From contig CAYRNW010000025.1 in NCBI GenBank assembly GCA_964425745.1, positions 1 through 36,989 of the forward strand: a stretch of 36,989 nt of DNA. Direction: 5' to 3'. This stretch comes from CALCNS01 sp964425745. GTDB lineage: Bacteria; Bacillota; JAAYKD01. The notes beneath the pieces were generated by a model. That model was not told the origin of the DNA, searched no databases, and worked only from the letters and a program-made list of their open reading frames with translations. Shown here piece by piece: positions 15,845 to 23,171 of the stretch (positions within the stretch are counted from its first letter, which is position 1; each line of letters begins with the position of its first letter). Both the position numbers and the translations under genes were made by a program.

Positions 15845-15902
15845 AAAACGAGAACAAGGCGAGCTTTCTGCTTGATGCAAGATGGCGCTTTGTTCTCGTT
15901 TT
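15845..15902 (+). terminator. guaA terminator
   Basis: AAAACGAGAACAA (15845-15857) pairs with TTGTTCTCGTTTT (15890-15902), extended by a G-U pair and GCG/CGC. The T tract is inside the 3' arm. The 24-nt loop can itself form CTTG/CAAG. Confidence 0.7.
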
Positions 15903-15972
15903 ACGTTGGAGCTAATATGGCAGCAATCTAAATTTCTCTTATTTGTGGCTTAACTATTATGCTGATTAGTCA

Positions 15973-16049
15973 GGTCTTCTTGACCATGAGTTTGAGGATA
16001 CAGGGAGGAATAGATATATTAGTTAGTCACCACATTCACATGACTAACT
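15973..16049. promoter_or_regulatory. Inverted repeats upstream of the secreted CuAO-N protein gene
   Basis: GGTC/GACC (15973-15976/15982-15985) and a perfect AGTTAGTCA/TGACTAACT pair (16021-16029/16041-16049) lie 84-160 nt ahead of the predicted promoter at 16133. They could bind a regulator or end stray transcription; nothing else is visible in 15903-16132. Confidence 0.3.
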
Positions 16050-16132
16050 TGTGCTGAAGTGCAGTTGATCTTCAAACAGTATATACATAGCCGGTCAATA
16101 CAAGCAACAACTTTCCTAAGAATAAATTTTGT

Positions 16133-16161
16133 TTGATTTTAATTTTATGATATGTTATTAT
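16133..16161 (+). promoter_or_regulatory. Promoter of the CuAO-N protein gene
   Basis: TTGATT (16133-16138) and TATTAT (16156-16161) are 17 nt apart, with TG one base before the -10 (extended -10). It overlaps in-frame codons upstream of the true start and so rules out the longer reading. Confidence 0.7.
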
Positions 16162-16197
16162 AAAAAAAGTAAATTGCAAAAAATAGGAGGAATGGAA

Positions 16198-16935
16198 ATG
16201 AAAAAGTTTATGTTAGGTTTTTTACTGGGAGCAGTTATTTTTAGTGGTATTGTTTATGCTGCTAATTACGAAGCTTTGCCAGTAACTTTCTCTGTTTATG
16301 TAAATGGTAGCTTGTTTACAGCAACACCAGGGGCGGTAGCAATCAACGGTAGTACATTTCTTCCACTAAGGGCTATAGGTGAAGCGCTCGGCGTGCAGGT
16401 TAACTGGAATCAAGAAAAATTCAGAGTTGAAGTCGGAACACCACCAGTTGAAGCACAACCAAATGGAAAGACATATGCAGCAGGTATGTATAAAGTTGGA
16501 TCCGATATACCAGCAGGAGATTACTTAATCATGACAAATGAATCCACTTACATGGAAGTTACCTCAGATAGCACTGGCTCCTTCGAAAGCATCCTCCAAA
16601 ATGCAAATTTTGATAACTCTCACTACGTCAATATAATAACCGGGCAATATTTGTCATTCAGCAAGGGAACTGCTTATCCGATGGCGACTGCTCCAATTCT
16701 AAAACCAGTGGCAGGTAAATACTTAGAGGGTATGTATAAAATTGGTCGTGACATTTCTCCGGGAGAATACAAAGTTGTTTCTACAGGTAGTTATGGTGGT
16801 TATTATGCCATACTTAGTGGTTTAAGTGGCGAAATAGATGACATTGAGACGAACGGTAACATCGAAGGCACAATATATTTAACTTTGACCAGTGGATATG
16901 TTGAACTAAGTAGCGCATATATCGTAGCTAAATAA
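16198..16935 (+). CDS. Secreted protein: CuAO N-terminal domain plus duplicated beta repeat
   Basis: A 245-aa protein with a signal peptide, MKKFMLGFLLGAVIFSGIVY, and cleavage after YAA. Residues about 30-82 form a copper amine oxidase N-terminal (stalk) domain: VYVNGSLFTATPGAVAINGS, then FLPLRAIGEALGVQVNWNQE. Despite the name, this domain alone has no oxidase activity and is a common extracellular module in Bacillota. Two homologous repeats follow: GKTYAAGMYKVGSDIPAGDY (about 92-160) and GKYLEGMYKIGRDISPGEYK (about 170-245). The duplication is internal and clear. Start ATG 16198-16200 is preferred over ATG 16192 because AGGAGG needs the 7-nt spacing. Monocistronic. It is probably a wall or surface protein; ligand unknown. 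Confidence 0.82.
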   Translation: MKKFMLGFLLGAVIFSGIVYAANYEALPVTFSVYVNGSLFTATPGAVAINGSTFLPLRAIGEALGVQVNWNQEKFRVEVGTPPVEAQPNGKTYAAGMYKVGSDIPAGDYLIMTNESTYMEVTSDSTGSFESILQNANFDNSHYVNIITGQYLSFSKGTAYPMATAPILKPVAGKYLEGMYKIGRDISPGEYKVVSTGSYGGYYAILSGLSGEIDDIETNGNIEGTIYLTLTSGYVELSSAYIVAK

Positions 16936-17040
16936 CAGTTTTTTACACCGACTAGCAAATGTGACTATCCTTGATCAGGATATTCACATAACGAACTCAT
17001 GTGTCGTTAGCGATTGCTAAATAGAAAAAATCTTGAAATA

Positions 17041-17106
17041 TGATATGCTCCCTTCGTGTTTGGCAGTGTTCTTCTTTTCACTGTCTGTCACAAAGGGGGC
17101 ATATCA
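17041..17106. terminator. Bidirectional terminator
   Basis: TGATATGCTCCCTTCGTG (17041-17058) pairs with CACAAAGGGGGCATATCA (17089-17106) at 17 of 18 positions including one G-T. An inner CAGTG/CACTG stem adds to it. It lies between convergent genes and should serve both. Confidence 0.65.
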
Positions 17107-17133
17107 TATATAATCATCAGTGGTGTTTTTTTC

Positions 17134-17385
17134 TCATATCCATTTAAAGAGGATAGCTAGTCCTAATGCAATATGAAATAGGTTTTCAATCAGAGGCTTC
17201 TTCTTTTGTTGAAACTGCAAAACGCAGTAGGGTATATCGAAAACGACGGTACCAATTTTTGAAATTTTATAAGCCGGCAGATAAGTCACATTTTGGGTCG
17301 AAAAAACTTTCAGAAGGGCAACGAACACAAAAAACATAATCAGGTAAGGTCGCGCACGATACTCGATTTCTAGAAGTTTACTCAT
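17134..17385 (-). CDS. Small membrane protein, unknown
   Basis: An 83-aa protein with two hydrophobic helices, YLIMFFVFVALLKVFS near residues 14-29 and LFHIALGLAILFKWI at the C terminus. A cytoplasm-like charged stretch, QFQQKKKPLIEN, sits between them. ATG 17383-17385 is preceded by GAGGAGG at 7 nt, an excellent ribosome binding site, so it is very likely translated. It is divergent from the FMN reductase operon with 94 nt between starts. No family recognised. Confidence 0.65.
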   Translation of the reverse strand: MSKLLEIEYRARPYLIMFFVFVALLKVFSTQNVTYLPAYKISKIGTVVFDIPYCVLQFQQKKKPLIENLFHIALGLAILFKWI

Positions 17386-17431
17386 TGAAGATCCTCCTCG
17401 TTTATAGTAAATAAAAGGATACTGCTTTGTC

Positions 17432-17460
17432 TTGGAAGAATATTGGCTATGTTATACATT
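17432..17460 (+). promoter_or_regulatory. Possible promoter of the FMN reductase operon
   Basis: TTGGAA (17432-17437) and TACATT (17455-17460) are 17 nt apart. An overlapping alternative is TTGTCT/N17/TGTTAT, five bases upstream. The transcript would have a leader of only about 15-20 nt. Confidence 0.3.
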
Positions 17461-17479
17461 ATTGAAAGAGGTGCGAAGA

Positions 17480-18037
17480 ATGATTTTAGTACTATGGGCA
17501 AGTCCAAATTTAGAAGGCTTGACCGCACAAGCAAAAGATCGAGTTTTGCAGGGGATCGTACAAACAGGAGCTGCAACAGAAACGATTCATCTAAACGCCT
17601 GCAATCTTCAACGCTGTCTAACCTGTGATAACGGTTGGGGCACTTGTCGCAGTAAAGGTAGCTGCATTATTGCTGACGATTTTGCTTCTATTTATGAAGC
17701 AATGGTTCGCGCCGAAGGCCTTGTCTTTGTCACACCGGTTTATTGGCATGACCTCGCCGAATCACTTAAGTCATTCTTGGATCGCTTACGTCGTTGTGAA
17801 GCGGCTCATAACCACTACCTGAAAGACAAAAAGAGTATGCTGGTTGCCTGTGCCGGTGGCAGTGGCAATGGGGCGATTAAATGCCTGTTCAACCTAGAAG
17901 AGACATTAAAGCATATGGGGATGAAACCGGTAGAGCGTTTGCCCGTGATACAGTTCAACAAATCCTATATGCTGCCGGCATTAGAGGGAGCAGGAAAAGC
18001 CTTTGCCGAGCTTATACAGGCAGATCTAAAGAAGTAG
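17480..18037 (+). CDS. NADPH-dependent FMN reductase / iron-sulfur flavoprotein family
   Basis: A 185-aa flavodoxin-fold protein. MILVLWASPNLEGLTAQAKD is the phosphate-binding first loop for FMN, and FVTPVYWHDLAESLKSFLDR is the family's second flavin-contact motif (consensus TPvYw...s..lK.flDR). A cysteine cluster C41, C46, C49, C56, C62 (LNACNLQRCLTCDNGWGTC) lies where relatives have a C..C..C motif, possibly for an iron-sulfur cluster or redox cysteines. The start at ATG 17480 is chosen because AGAGGTG lies 6 nt upstream; an ATG 16 codons earlier overlaps the promoter. It is the first gene of a four-gene operon (21 nt to the next) and probably supplies electrons for a reaction of the neighbours. 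Confidence 0.82.
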   Translation: MILVLWASPNLEGLTAQAKDRVLQGIVQTGAATETIHLNACNLQRCLTCDNGWGTCRSKGSCIIADDFASIYEAMVRAEGLVFVTPVYWHDLAESLKSFLDRLRRCEAAHNHYLKDKKSMLVACAGGSGNGAIKCLFNLEETLKHMGMKPVERLPVIQFNKSYMLPALEGAGKAFAELIQADLKK

Positions 18038-18058
18038 CAAAACATATGAAGGTGAACT

Positions 18059-18997
18059 ATGAATCAGTTTGGCATTATGGTAGGGTTCAATAAACCAGCC
18101 GCATTTGAAGGATGGTTCAGCAAAATTGACGATCAGGAAAACGATCTCATGCTCTCGGTCATATGGGGATACTCTACGCATGCAACAAGCAAACATGCGT
18201 TTCTTCAGTTTACCCATAGTTTGGAGCACAAAACCCTCTACATTCGGTATCCTTTGGAGCAAATGCAGTGGCAAGAGCATCCGTTTGTCTTAAAAATCGG
18301 GAATAATCTCCTCTCCGAACAAGAGATGCAACTCGATTTTGAAATGGATGGGGTGCGGGTGCAAGGGAGTTTCAGCTTTGGCAACTTAACACCGATTAGG
18401 ACATCCTTCTTGAAACCAAATATTATGGGTTGGCTAACCTATTTTCCCAACGAGTGCAATCATTCGATCATCAGTATGTATCACACCGTGAATGGAAAAT
18501 TCAGTCTAGGTGAAAGATCATGGGACATACAGCATGCAGATGGATATATGGAAAAGGATTGGGGAACCAGTTTTCCCAAGGAATATGTCTGGTTACACGC
18601 CAATGGTTGGAAATCAAGTGGTGTTGTCTTCAGCTATGCAACGGTCCCGGTGCTCGGGCAGTTTGCCAAAGGCTTTTTCTTGGTGCTTCACCACGAAGGG
18701 GAAGAGTATCGCTTCAGTTCTATTGAAGGAGCAAGAATGTTGCAGTTCGATGTTACAAAGGACTCTTTTCGGGCTAGGATTGGTAAAGGAGCGTTGCGAA
18801 TTGAGTTGTTTGCGAAACAAAAGAATCCGGCAGCATTGGCTTCGCCGAACCAAGGCGAAATGCGCGATTATATCAAGGAATCGCTCGACGGCAGAGTCGA
18901 AATCTCCATGACCAAGGGTTCCTCTGAACTCATCCGTTTGGTCAGTGATCGTGCTTCAATCGATGTTCATTTCAACTTGGAGGAATCAAAATCATGA
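18059..18997 (+). CDS. Tocopherol cyclase-like (AttH/lipocalin-superfamily) protein
   Basis: A 312-aa protein. Two signatures of the tocopherol cyclase family are visible: AAFEGWFSKI near residues 15-23 (plant VTE1 has FEGWYFK) and ADGYMEKDWGTSFPKEYVWL near 160-179 (plant: GYAEKNWG..FP..W.W). In plants and cyanobacteria this fold closes the chromanol ring of tocopherol. Bacterial relatives outside cyanobacteria have unknown hydrophobic substrates. Short form, no signal peptide. AAGGTG 4 nt before ATG supports the start. Its stop overlaps the next gene by ATGA. Linkage to a terpenoid-cyclase-fold protein and a flavin reductase suggests that a lipid or isoprenoid is modified, which is inference. 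Confidence 0.7.
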   Translation: MNQFGIMVGFNKPAAFEGWFSKIDDQENDLMLSVIWGYSTHATSKHAFLQFTHSLEHKTLYIRYPLEQMQWQEHPFVLKIGNNLLSEQEMQLDFEMDGVRVQGSFSFGNLTPIRTSFLKPNIMGWLTYFPNECNHSIISMYHTVNGKFSLGERSWDIQHADGYMEKDWGTSFPKEYVWLHANGWKSSGVVFSYATVPVLGQFAKGFFLVLHHEGEEYRFSSIEGARMLQFDVTKDSFRARIGKGALRIELFAKQKNPAALASPNQGEMRDYIKESLDGRVEISMTKGSSELIRLVSDRASIDVHFNLEESKS

Positions 18998-19461
18998 ATC
19001 TAAAGGTCTCTATTGATCAAATCATGGAACCCGAGCTAAAAGCAAAGATCGTAGAAGAAATTCTGTTAGATTTGCCCGATTGGTTCGGTTTACCCGAAAG
19101 CACCAAAAAGTATATTGAAGATTCGAAGGCGCTGCCTCTGTGGTTGGCTTTGGTTGGAGATGAGACTGCTGGGTTTGTAACCTTATCTCAGTCCAGCGAA
19201 GATTGCGCCGAATTGCACTGCATGGGTGTTAAAATGAAGTTTCACCACCAAGGAATTGGAACTCTTTTGTATCACGAACTCGAACAATATGCTAAGAAAA
19301 GCTTTGATTATATACAGGTTAAAACCGTAGAGGAAGGTCGTTACAAAGAATACGACCAAACCGTAACCTTCTATAAGCGCATGGGTTTTGTTAAGCTTGA
19401 AGTGTTTCCCACCTTGTGGGACAAGAATAATCCTTGTATGATCATGGTGAAGAAGATTTGA
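18994..19461 (+). CDS. GNAT-family N-acetyltransferase
   Basis: A 155-aa GNAT protein. The acetyl-CoA-binding motif A reads GVKMKFHHQGIGTLLYHELE (Q-x-x-G-x-G type pyrophosphate loop). Then YIQVKTVEEGR and the conserved VTFYKRMGFVKLEVFPTLWD near the C terminus follow the family order. It transfers an acyl group from a CoA donor to an amine or hydroxyl; the acceptor cannot be read from sequence. ATGA overlap with the upstream gene indicates translational coupling, and GGAGG lies 10 nt before the start. Third gene of the operon. Confidence 0.88.
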   Translation: MNLKVSIDQIMEPELKAKIVEEILLDLPDWFGLPESTKKYIEDSKALPLWLALVGDETAGFVTLSQSSEDCAELHCMGVKMKFHHQGIGTLLYHELEQYAKKSFDYIQVKTVEEGRYKEYDQTVTFYKRMGFVKLEVFPTLWDKNNPCMIMVKKI

Positions 19462-19479
19462 GAAAGAAGGAGAGCTTGC

Positions 19480-20409
19480 ATGACGAATTTGGAATGGTTG
19501 TTGGGGGGCGATCCTGTTATCGCTCATTTGGTGAAGAAATATCTGCTCAATGAACCAACGGAAACCCAAAACCAAGGTTTGATTCAACGCTATTTAGATC
19601 TTCTTGACCTGCAAACCATGAAATGGGGCAATGGGTTTTATGGTCCCAAATGGGTTTCCACCCATTACACCCTAATGGAACTTAAATATATGGAAATCAT
19701 GCCTAAGACTCCCGTTTATACTGAAAGTCTGCTTCATTACATGGATCACGAGTGGGAGAAGAGCATCAATAAATATGGCATCGACACCATGGATTTATGT
19801 ATTACAGGCATGCTGATCAACTTAGTATCCTATGCTAAAATCCAGGACCCTCGCCTAAACCAAATGATCGACTATACCCTGAGACGCACTATGCCCGACG
19901 GCGCCTGGAACTGTTGTTGGCATCGTAAACCACGCCCGCACATTAGTTCCGTGCACACCACTATGAATGTGTTGGAGGGTCTAGTGGAGTATGGACAGCG
20001 GGGATACCTCTACCGACTAGACGAAGTGCAAGCAGCAATAGAGCGAGGCATTCAGGTTCTAATGGCGCGCCAGCTCATCTATAAAAAAAACACAGACACT
20101 CCCATTCATCCCAGTATGACGGAACACCATTACCCAGCCCGCTGGAAATACGACTATTTGCGTATCTTGGAAATGCTGGCTAGAATAGGGCATCCGTATC
20201 AGAAAGAGATGGAACCGGCGCTGTCTGTGTTAAAAGGTCATTTGAAAAATGGGAAGTTGACCAAGGGAACTAGGATTTCAGGCTTAACTCACTTCAAATT
20301 GGAAACTGAGAAGTATGGCAGATTCAACACCTTTCGGGCCTACGTAGTGCTCAAGGCCTATTACCCGGAAGTTTATCAAAATTGTATTGCTGAGGAGTTC
20401 AAAGAGTAA
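19480..20409 (+). CDS. Terpenoid cyclase/prenyltransferase-fold protein
   Basis: A 309-aa all-helical protein. The pattern GKW-like GFYGPKWVSTHYTLMELKYM, then MPDGAWNCCWHRKPRPHISS followed by VHTTMNVLEGLVEY, and ARWKYDYLRILEMLARIG gives the alternating helix repeat of the alpha-alpha6 barrel found in prenyltransferase beta subunits and squalene cyclases. No DxDD acid motif is seen, so it may not be a true cyclase. It is shorter than squalene-hopene cyclase (about 630 aa), like one half of the enzyme. AAGGAG 7 nt before ATG supports the start. Last gene of the operon, 18 nt after the GNAT gene. Fold call moderate, function unknown. Confidence 0.55.
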   Translation: MTNLEWLLGGDPVIAHLVKKYLLNEPTETQNQGLIQRYLDLLDLQTMKWGNGFYGPKWVSTHYTLMELKYMEIMPKTPVYTESLLHYMDHEWEKSINKYGIDTMDLCITGMLINLVSYAKIQDPRLNQMIDYTLRRTMPDGAWNCCWHRKPRPHISSVHTTMNVLEGLVEYGQRGYLYRLDEVQAAIERGIQVLMARQLIYKKNTDTPIHPSMTEHHYPARWKYDYLRILEMLARIGHPYQKEMEPALSVLKGHLKNGKLTKGTRISGLTHFKLETEKYGRFNTFRAYVVLKAYYPEVYQNCIAEEFKE

Positions 20410-20455
20410 TTCCTATTCACCAACTTTGTTGGTTATATCGAATGAAAATATTGAA

Positions 20456-21463
20456 TTAGAAGGTCTTATCAGTTATATCGAATATTTTCTGCAAGGTGGC
20501 CAGGGCAAGTGCTTTGGCTTCCTTTGCTTTTTTGAGCTTATAGTCTGCCACTGTCCTGTAGCCAAACATGAAGAGAATCATTTCCTTAATATAAGAACGT
20601 GTGTTCACTGGACGAGGAGCAGCTTCAGAAAAACCTTTGTAGAAGGCATGAACGCAGCGATCATAATACTCCACCAGATGTTCGACATCGGCTTCATCGG
20701 CAATCAGGCTGGCAATGTCTTCTCCTAAGTAGCCATAACCCGCGGTATCCCAGTCGATCAGCACGATTTTGTCGTCCACGTAGAAAATATTGGTCACCCA
20801 AAAGTCTCGGTGGCATAGCACGACCGGTAGGGTTTCAATCTGCGCAAAAATCTCCTCCGAACGTGCATCAAGGTCGATCATCATCTCACAAAGGTGTTTT
20901 GGTAAATCACAATCGCTGGAGCGAATATAATCGTAGACCTCTAGCCAGGTGCGGTAGCGGAGGTAACATTGCTTCAAGTAGTCAAGATGGCTGAGGTTCG
21001 TTATATTCTGTAAAGCCACCGATTTTTCTGTAAAGCATGTTCCTTGGAACTTTCCCAACTCATAGGCCGCCTTTTCATACATATCTCCAGTTAAGTTTAA
21101 GCCCGACACTCCTTCTATGGCTTCCATATAAATGTGGGTTTCTTCCTCATGCAATTCAGCATGGTAGCAAGCAGGCCAATGAAAATCGGGTGGGAAAGTG
21201 CTTGCAAAATCCGAGGCATACAAGTCATACTCGCGGCGCCATGAATCGGCATCACCATGACGTTCCCACTTCTTCTGGTTTTTTAGAACTACCCTGAAGG
21301 GAAGCCGTGTGCCGGTTAACGTGGTTGCTTCACCGTGAATCAAATACACCTGCCCTACGGTTCCGCCTTGTAGCATCTCAGTTTCATAGGTTAATTCTGT
21401 AATTGGGGTTGAGAGCATTGTACTTACCACTTGTTGCAATGTTGCTAGGTTGATCGATTCCAT
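20456..21463 (-). CDS. Aminoglycoside phosphotransferase-family kinase-like protein
   Basis: A 335-aa protein of the APH/choline-kinase superfamily. VVLKNQKKW has the ATP-binding lysine (near residue 61). VLCHRDFWVTNIF is the catalytic loop (D220, N225) and IVLIDWDTAGYG the metal-binding motif (D237). The catalytic set is complete, so ATP-dependent phosphorylation of a small hydroxyl compound is likely. The substrate is unknown, and an antibiotic target cannot be claimed. ATG has GGAAGG 8 nt upstream. It lies 14 nt after the DUF3841 gene in the same operon and is convergent with the operon at 17.5-20.4 kb. The 46-bp gap at 20410-20455 holds a small hairpin, ACCAAC/GTTGGT. Confidence 0.85.
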   Translation of the reverse strand: MESINLATLQQVVSTMLSTPITELTYETEMLQGGTVGQVYLIHGEATTLTGTRLPFRVVLKNQKKWERHGDADSWRREYDLYASDFASTFPPDFHWPACYHAELHEEETHIYMEAIEGVSGLNLTGDMYEKAAYELGKFQGTCFTEKSVALQNITNLSHLDYLKQCYLRYRTWLEVYDYIRSSDCDLPKHLCEMMIDLDARSEEIFAQIETLPVVLCHRDFWVTNIFYVDDKIVLIDWDTAGYGYLGEDIASLIADEADVEHLVEYYDRCVHAFYKGFSEAAPRPVNTRSYIKEMILFMFGYRTVADYKLKKAKEAKALALATLQKIFDITDKTF

Positions 21464-21477
21464 AGTTTCTTCCTTCC

Positions 21478-22026
21478 TTAATCAATGATCCATTCTTTTC
21501 GAATCTCCCATATTGTTCCGTAAGTTGCATTGCTGTTTAGCAGGATGTTGGGGTCAAAGAGGCGCTGCCAACTATCGGTTATTTCACGCTTGATCTGGGG
21601 GTAAAATTGTGACATATAAGCTTGGGTGTCGCTGATGCCGTATTCACGGAGCAGGTTTTGGTGCCGCGTGTCATCGGTCTCGTTTAAGGGAATATAGGCG
21701 TAGTTGAGAACCGTCCCCCACTTAGCAATGTGGATAGGCGTGATCCGCTCATGAGGGACGCGCAGTTCCAGCACTACGCTACCGGGACTCGGTAGCATGG
21801 TAGCTTCACCGGTGAAGGAAACCCAAATCGGGTAGTCAGCATCGGCGGGTTTGCATTGTGCTTGTGGATGATGCTGCACCAGCCAATCGTAGACTTCTAA
21901 TACAAGAGGTGCTTGTTCTTGCAGATCACGCTGAATGTAGGAGCGCTTTGCAGTATATCTGCCATGTGTTTGAAGTTGTGCATAAACTGCCGTATGTTGT
22001 TTTGTCCAAACGGTGGTGGTTGGCAT
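21478..22026 (-). CDS. DUF3841-family protein
   Basis: A 182-aa protein. TTVWTKQHTAVYAQLQTHGR, YDWLVQHH, YPIWVSFTGE, VVLELRVPHERI and AKWGTVLNYAYIPLN follow the DUF3841 layout, a family of unknown function from Bacillota. The start at ATG 22024-22026 is decided by GGAGGTGAT only 3 nt upstream; an ATG 18 codons earlier lies in the hairpin leader and lacks a site. No membrane helix or signal. First gene of the operon with the APH-like kinase; the pairing suggests the two act together, but on what is unknown. Confidence 0.75.
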   Translation of the reverse strand: MPTTTVWTKQHTAVYAQLQTHGRYTAKRSYIQRDLQEQAPLVLEVYDWLVQHHPQAQCKPADADYPIWVSFTGEATMLPSPGSVVLELRVPHERITPIHIAKWGTVLNYAYIPLNETDDTRHQNLLREYGISDTQAYMSQFYPQIKREITDSWQRLFDPNILLNSNATYGTIWEIRKEWIID

Positions 22027-22054
22027 GGTATCACCTCCAAGGTTTCTCATAATA

Positions 22055-22137
22055 ATGGGCATAAAAAAGCTGCAGAACAAGCAACCTTATCGTGATTGCT
22101 GCTGCAGTACAATAAAAAGGTTGTGATTTATGCCCAT
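22055..22137 (-). promoter_or_regulatory. Structured leader of the DUF3841-kinase operon
   Basis: A perfect 11-bp closing stem is formed by ATGGGCATAAA (22055-22065) and TTTATGCCCAT (22127-22137). Inside, CAACCTT/AAGGTTG (22082-22088/22117-22123) and CTGCAG/CTGCAG (22070-22075/22102-22107) can pair in crossing fashion. The 3' end of the closing stem lies 12 nt before the ribosome binding site, a position suited to control of translation. It could also be a small inverted-repeat insertion. Confidence 0.45.
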
Positions 22138-22342
22138 ATTCAATTGTTGGAACAAACCTCACTCAAATATGCCAACATAAAAAACATCCCCTCTCAATGC
22201 AATTATTGCTTTTTCAAGCTAAGAGTATCATATCACGGCAGTTTACGAAAATCAATACTATGAATAACAATATCAATGCATTTATAGTCAATCTTGAGTA
22301 AGGAAAACAAGCACTTTCTTTGCATTATGACCCAAAAAGCCC

Positions 22343-22371
22343 TTACAATTTATCGGAAAATATGCTATAAT
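22343..22371 (+). promoter_or_regulatory. carD promoter
   Basis: A perfect TATAAT (22366-22371) with an extended -10 TG (22363-22364) is preceded at 17 nt by TTACAA (22343-22348). Transcription should start near 22378. Confidence 0.75.
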
Positions 22372-22409
22372 GTAAATGCAGTATTACAAAATGCTGAATA
22401 GTGCTTTTC

Positions 22410-22433
22410 AAAAGAGGAGTCCCCTCTTTTTTT
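22410..22433 (+). terminator. Leader terminator (attenuator) ahead of carD
   Basis: AAAAGAGG (22410-22417) pairs with CCTCTTTT (22423-22430) around AGTCC, followed by a run of seven T (22427-22433). It lies between the carD promoter and the carD start, so it would end most transcripts unless opposed. Confidence 0.6.
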
Positions 22434-22465
22434 GTTGAGAAATTTGAAGAATTGGAGGACAAGTC

Positions 22466-22993
22466 ATGTTCAAAGTTGGAGATTTGGTTTTGTATGGAAG
22501 CACCGGAGTTTGTCGCGTCACAGATATCACCACTCGAAATCTGGTTGGAATAGACAAAGATCAATTGTTCTATGTTCTGACGCCCTTATACCAAGATTGT
22601 GTTATTTCTATACCGGTTGATGCCACGAGTATTCCGATTCGTGCAATCATCAGCAAGGAGGAAGCCGATCAGATTATTCAGCAAATTCCCAAAATTAAAA
22701 CAGAAGTTTTCCACAGCTCGGTTTTGCGCGAATTAAATGAGCACTATAATTCCTATTTGAGCACGTATGACTGTGTCCATTTAGTAGAGTTATGCATGTC
22801 AGTTTACGCCAAGAAACAACAATTTGAGGAAGAAGGCCGAAAAACGGGCACCATTGATGAGAAGTTTTTGAAGTTGGCTGAAGAATTATTGTTTGGTGAA
22901 TTGGCCGTCGTCTATGGAATCGAAAAAGAGGAAGTGCCTGCCTTGATCTCAGAGAGGCTCGATGAAGATTGGCGTACTTCTTCAAATTCATAA
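22466..22993 (+). CDS. CarD-family transcriptional regulator
   Basis: A 175-aa protein with the CarD N-terminal RNA polymerase interaction (Tudor-like) domain: MFKVGDLVLYGSTGVCRVTD, then FYVLTPLYQDCVISIPVD. An alpha-helical C-terminal domain follows (about 70-170). CarD proteins bind the RNA polymerase beta subunit and stabilise or modulate open promoters, often rRNA promoters. This one has the short-repeat form seen in Clostridia rather than the mycobacterial type. GGAGG lies 7 nt before ATG. The gene has its own promoter and a leader terminator, and ends at an intrinsic terminator, so it is monocistronic. The giant SLH gene follows on the same strand with its own ribosome binding site. Confidence 0.88.
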   Translation: MFKVGDLVLYGSTGVCRVTDITTRNLVGIDKDQLFYVLTPLYQDCVISIPVDATSIPIRAIISKEEADQIIQQIPKIKTEVFHSSVLRELNEHYNSYLSTYDCVHLVELCMSVYAKKQQFEEEGRKTGTIDEKFLKLAEELLFGELAVVYGIEKEEVPALISERLDEDWRTSSNS

Positions 22994-23026
22994 TTGAATA
23001 CCATATCGCAACCTCATGTGAAACGT

Positions 23027-23051
23027 CACCCTAATTTAGGGTGGCTTTTTT
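23027..23051 (+). terminator. carD terminator
   Basis: CACCCT (23027-23032) pairs with AGGGTG (23038-23043), followed by GC and six T. Confidence 0.8.
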
Positions 23052-23070
23052 ATTGCTAGCTCTCAAATGA

Positions 23071-23095
23071 TTTACCTTTTTGTTGGGAAGGTAAA
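23071..23095. promoter_or_regulatory. Inverted repeat upstream of the 3422-aa SLH gene
   Basis: TTTACCTT (23071-23078) and AAGGTAAA (23088-23095) are perfectly inverted with a 9-nt spacer, 77 nt before the start codon. The TACCT/AGGTA core is the same as in the palindrome at 12625-12634. A TATGAT -10-like hexamer stands about 20 nt before the start codon, with no convincing -35. Confidence 0.35.
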
Positions 23096-23171
23096 CAGCT
23101 TGAATTTGTAGAAAGAGTTCTCGAAAGAATGATTTAATTTCTTTTTTGTATGATAGAAATGAGGAGATAAT

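Noticed and set aside
16129..16197. Longer start for the CuAO-N protein
   Set aside because: These codons contain the extended -10 promoter and AGGAGG site; the signal peptide begins at 16198.
20432..20485. Two copies of GTTATATCGAAT near the end of the kinase gene
   Set aside because: Only 12 nt, one copy inside coding sequence; likely chance in A/T-rich DNA.
20387..20728. Plus-strand ORF overlapping the kinase-like gene
   Set aside because: Antisense to conserved APH C-terminal sequence and without a start signal.
22391..22438. 15-codon leader peptide before carD
   Set aside because: Has no Shine-Dalgarno and no codon run that would explain attenuation by ribosome stalling.
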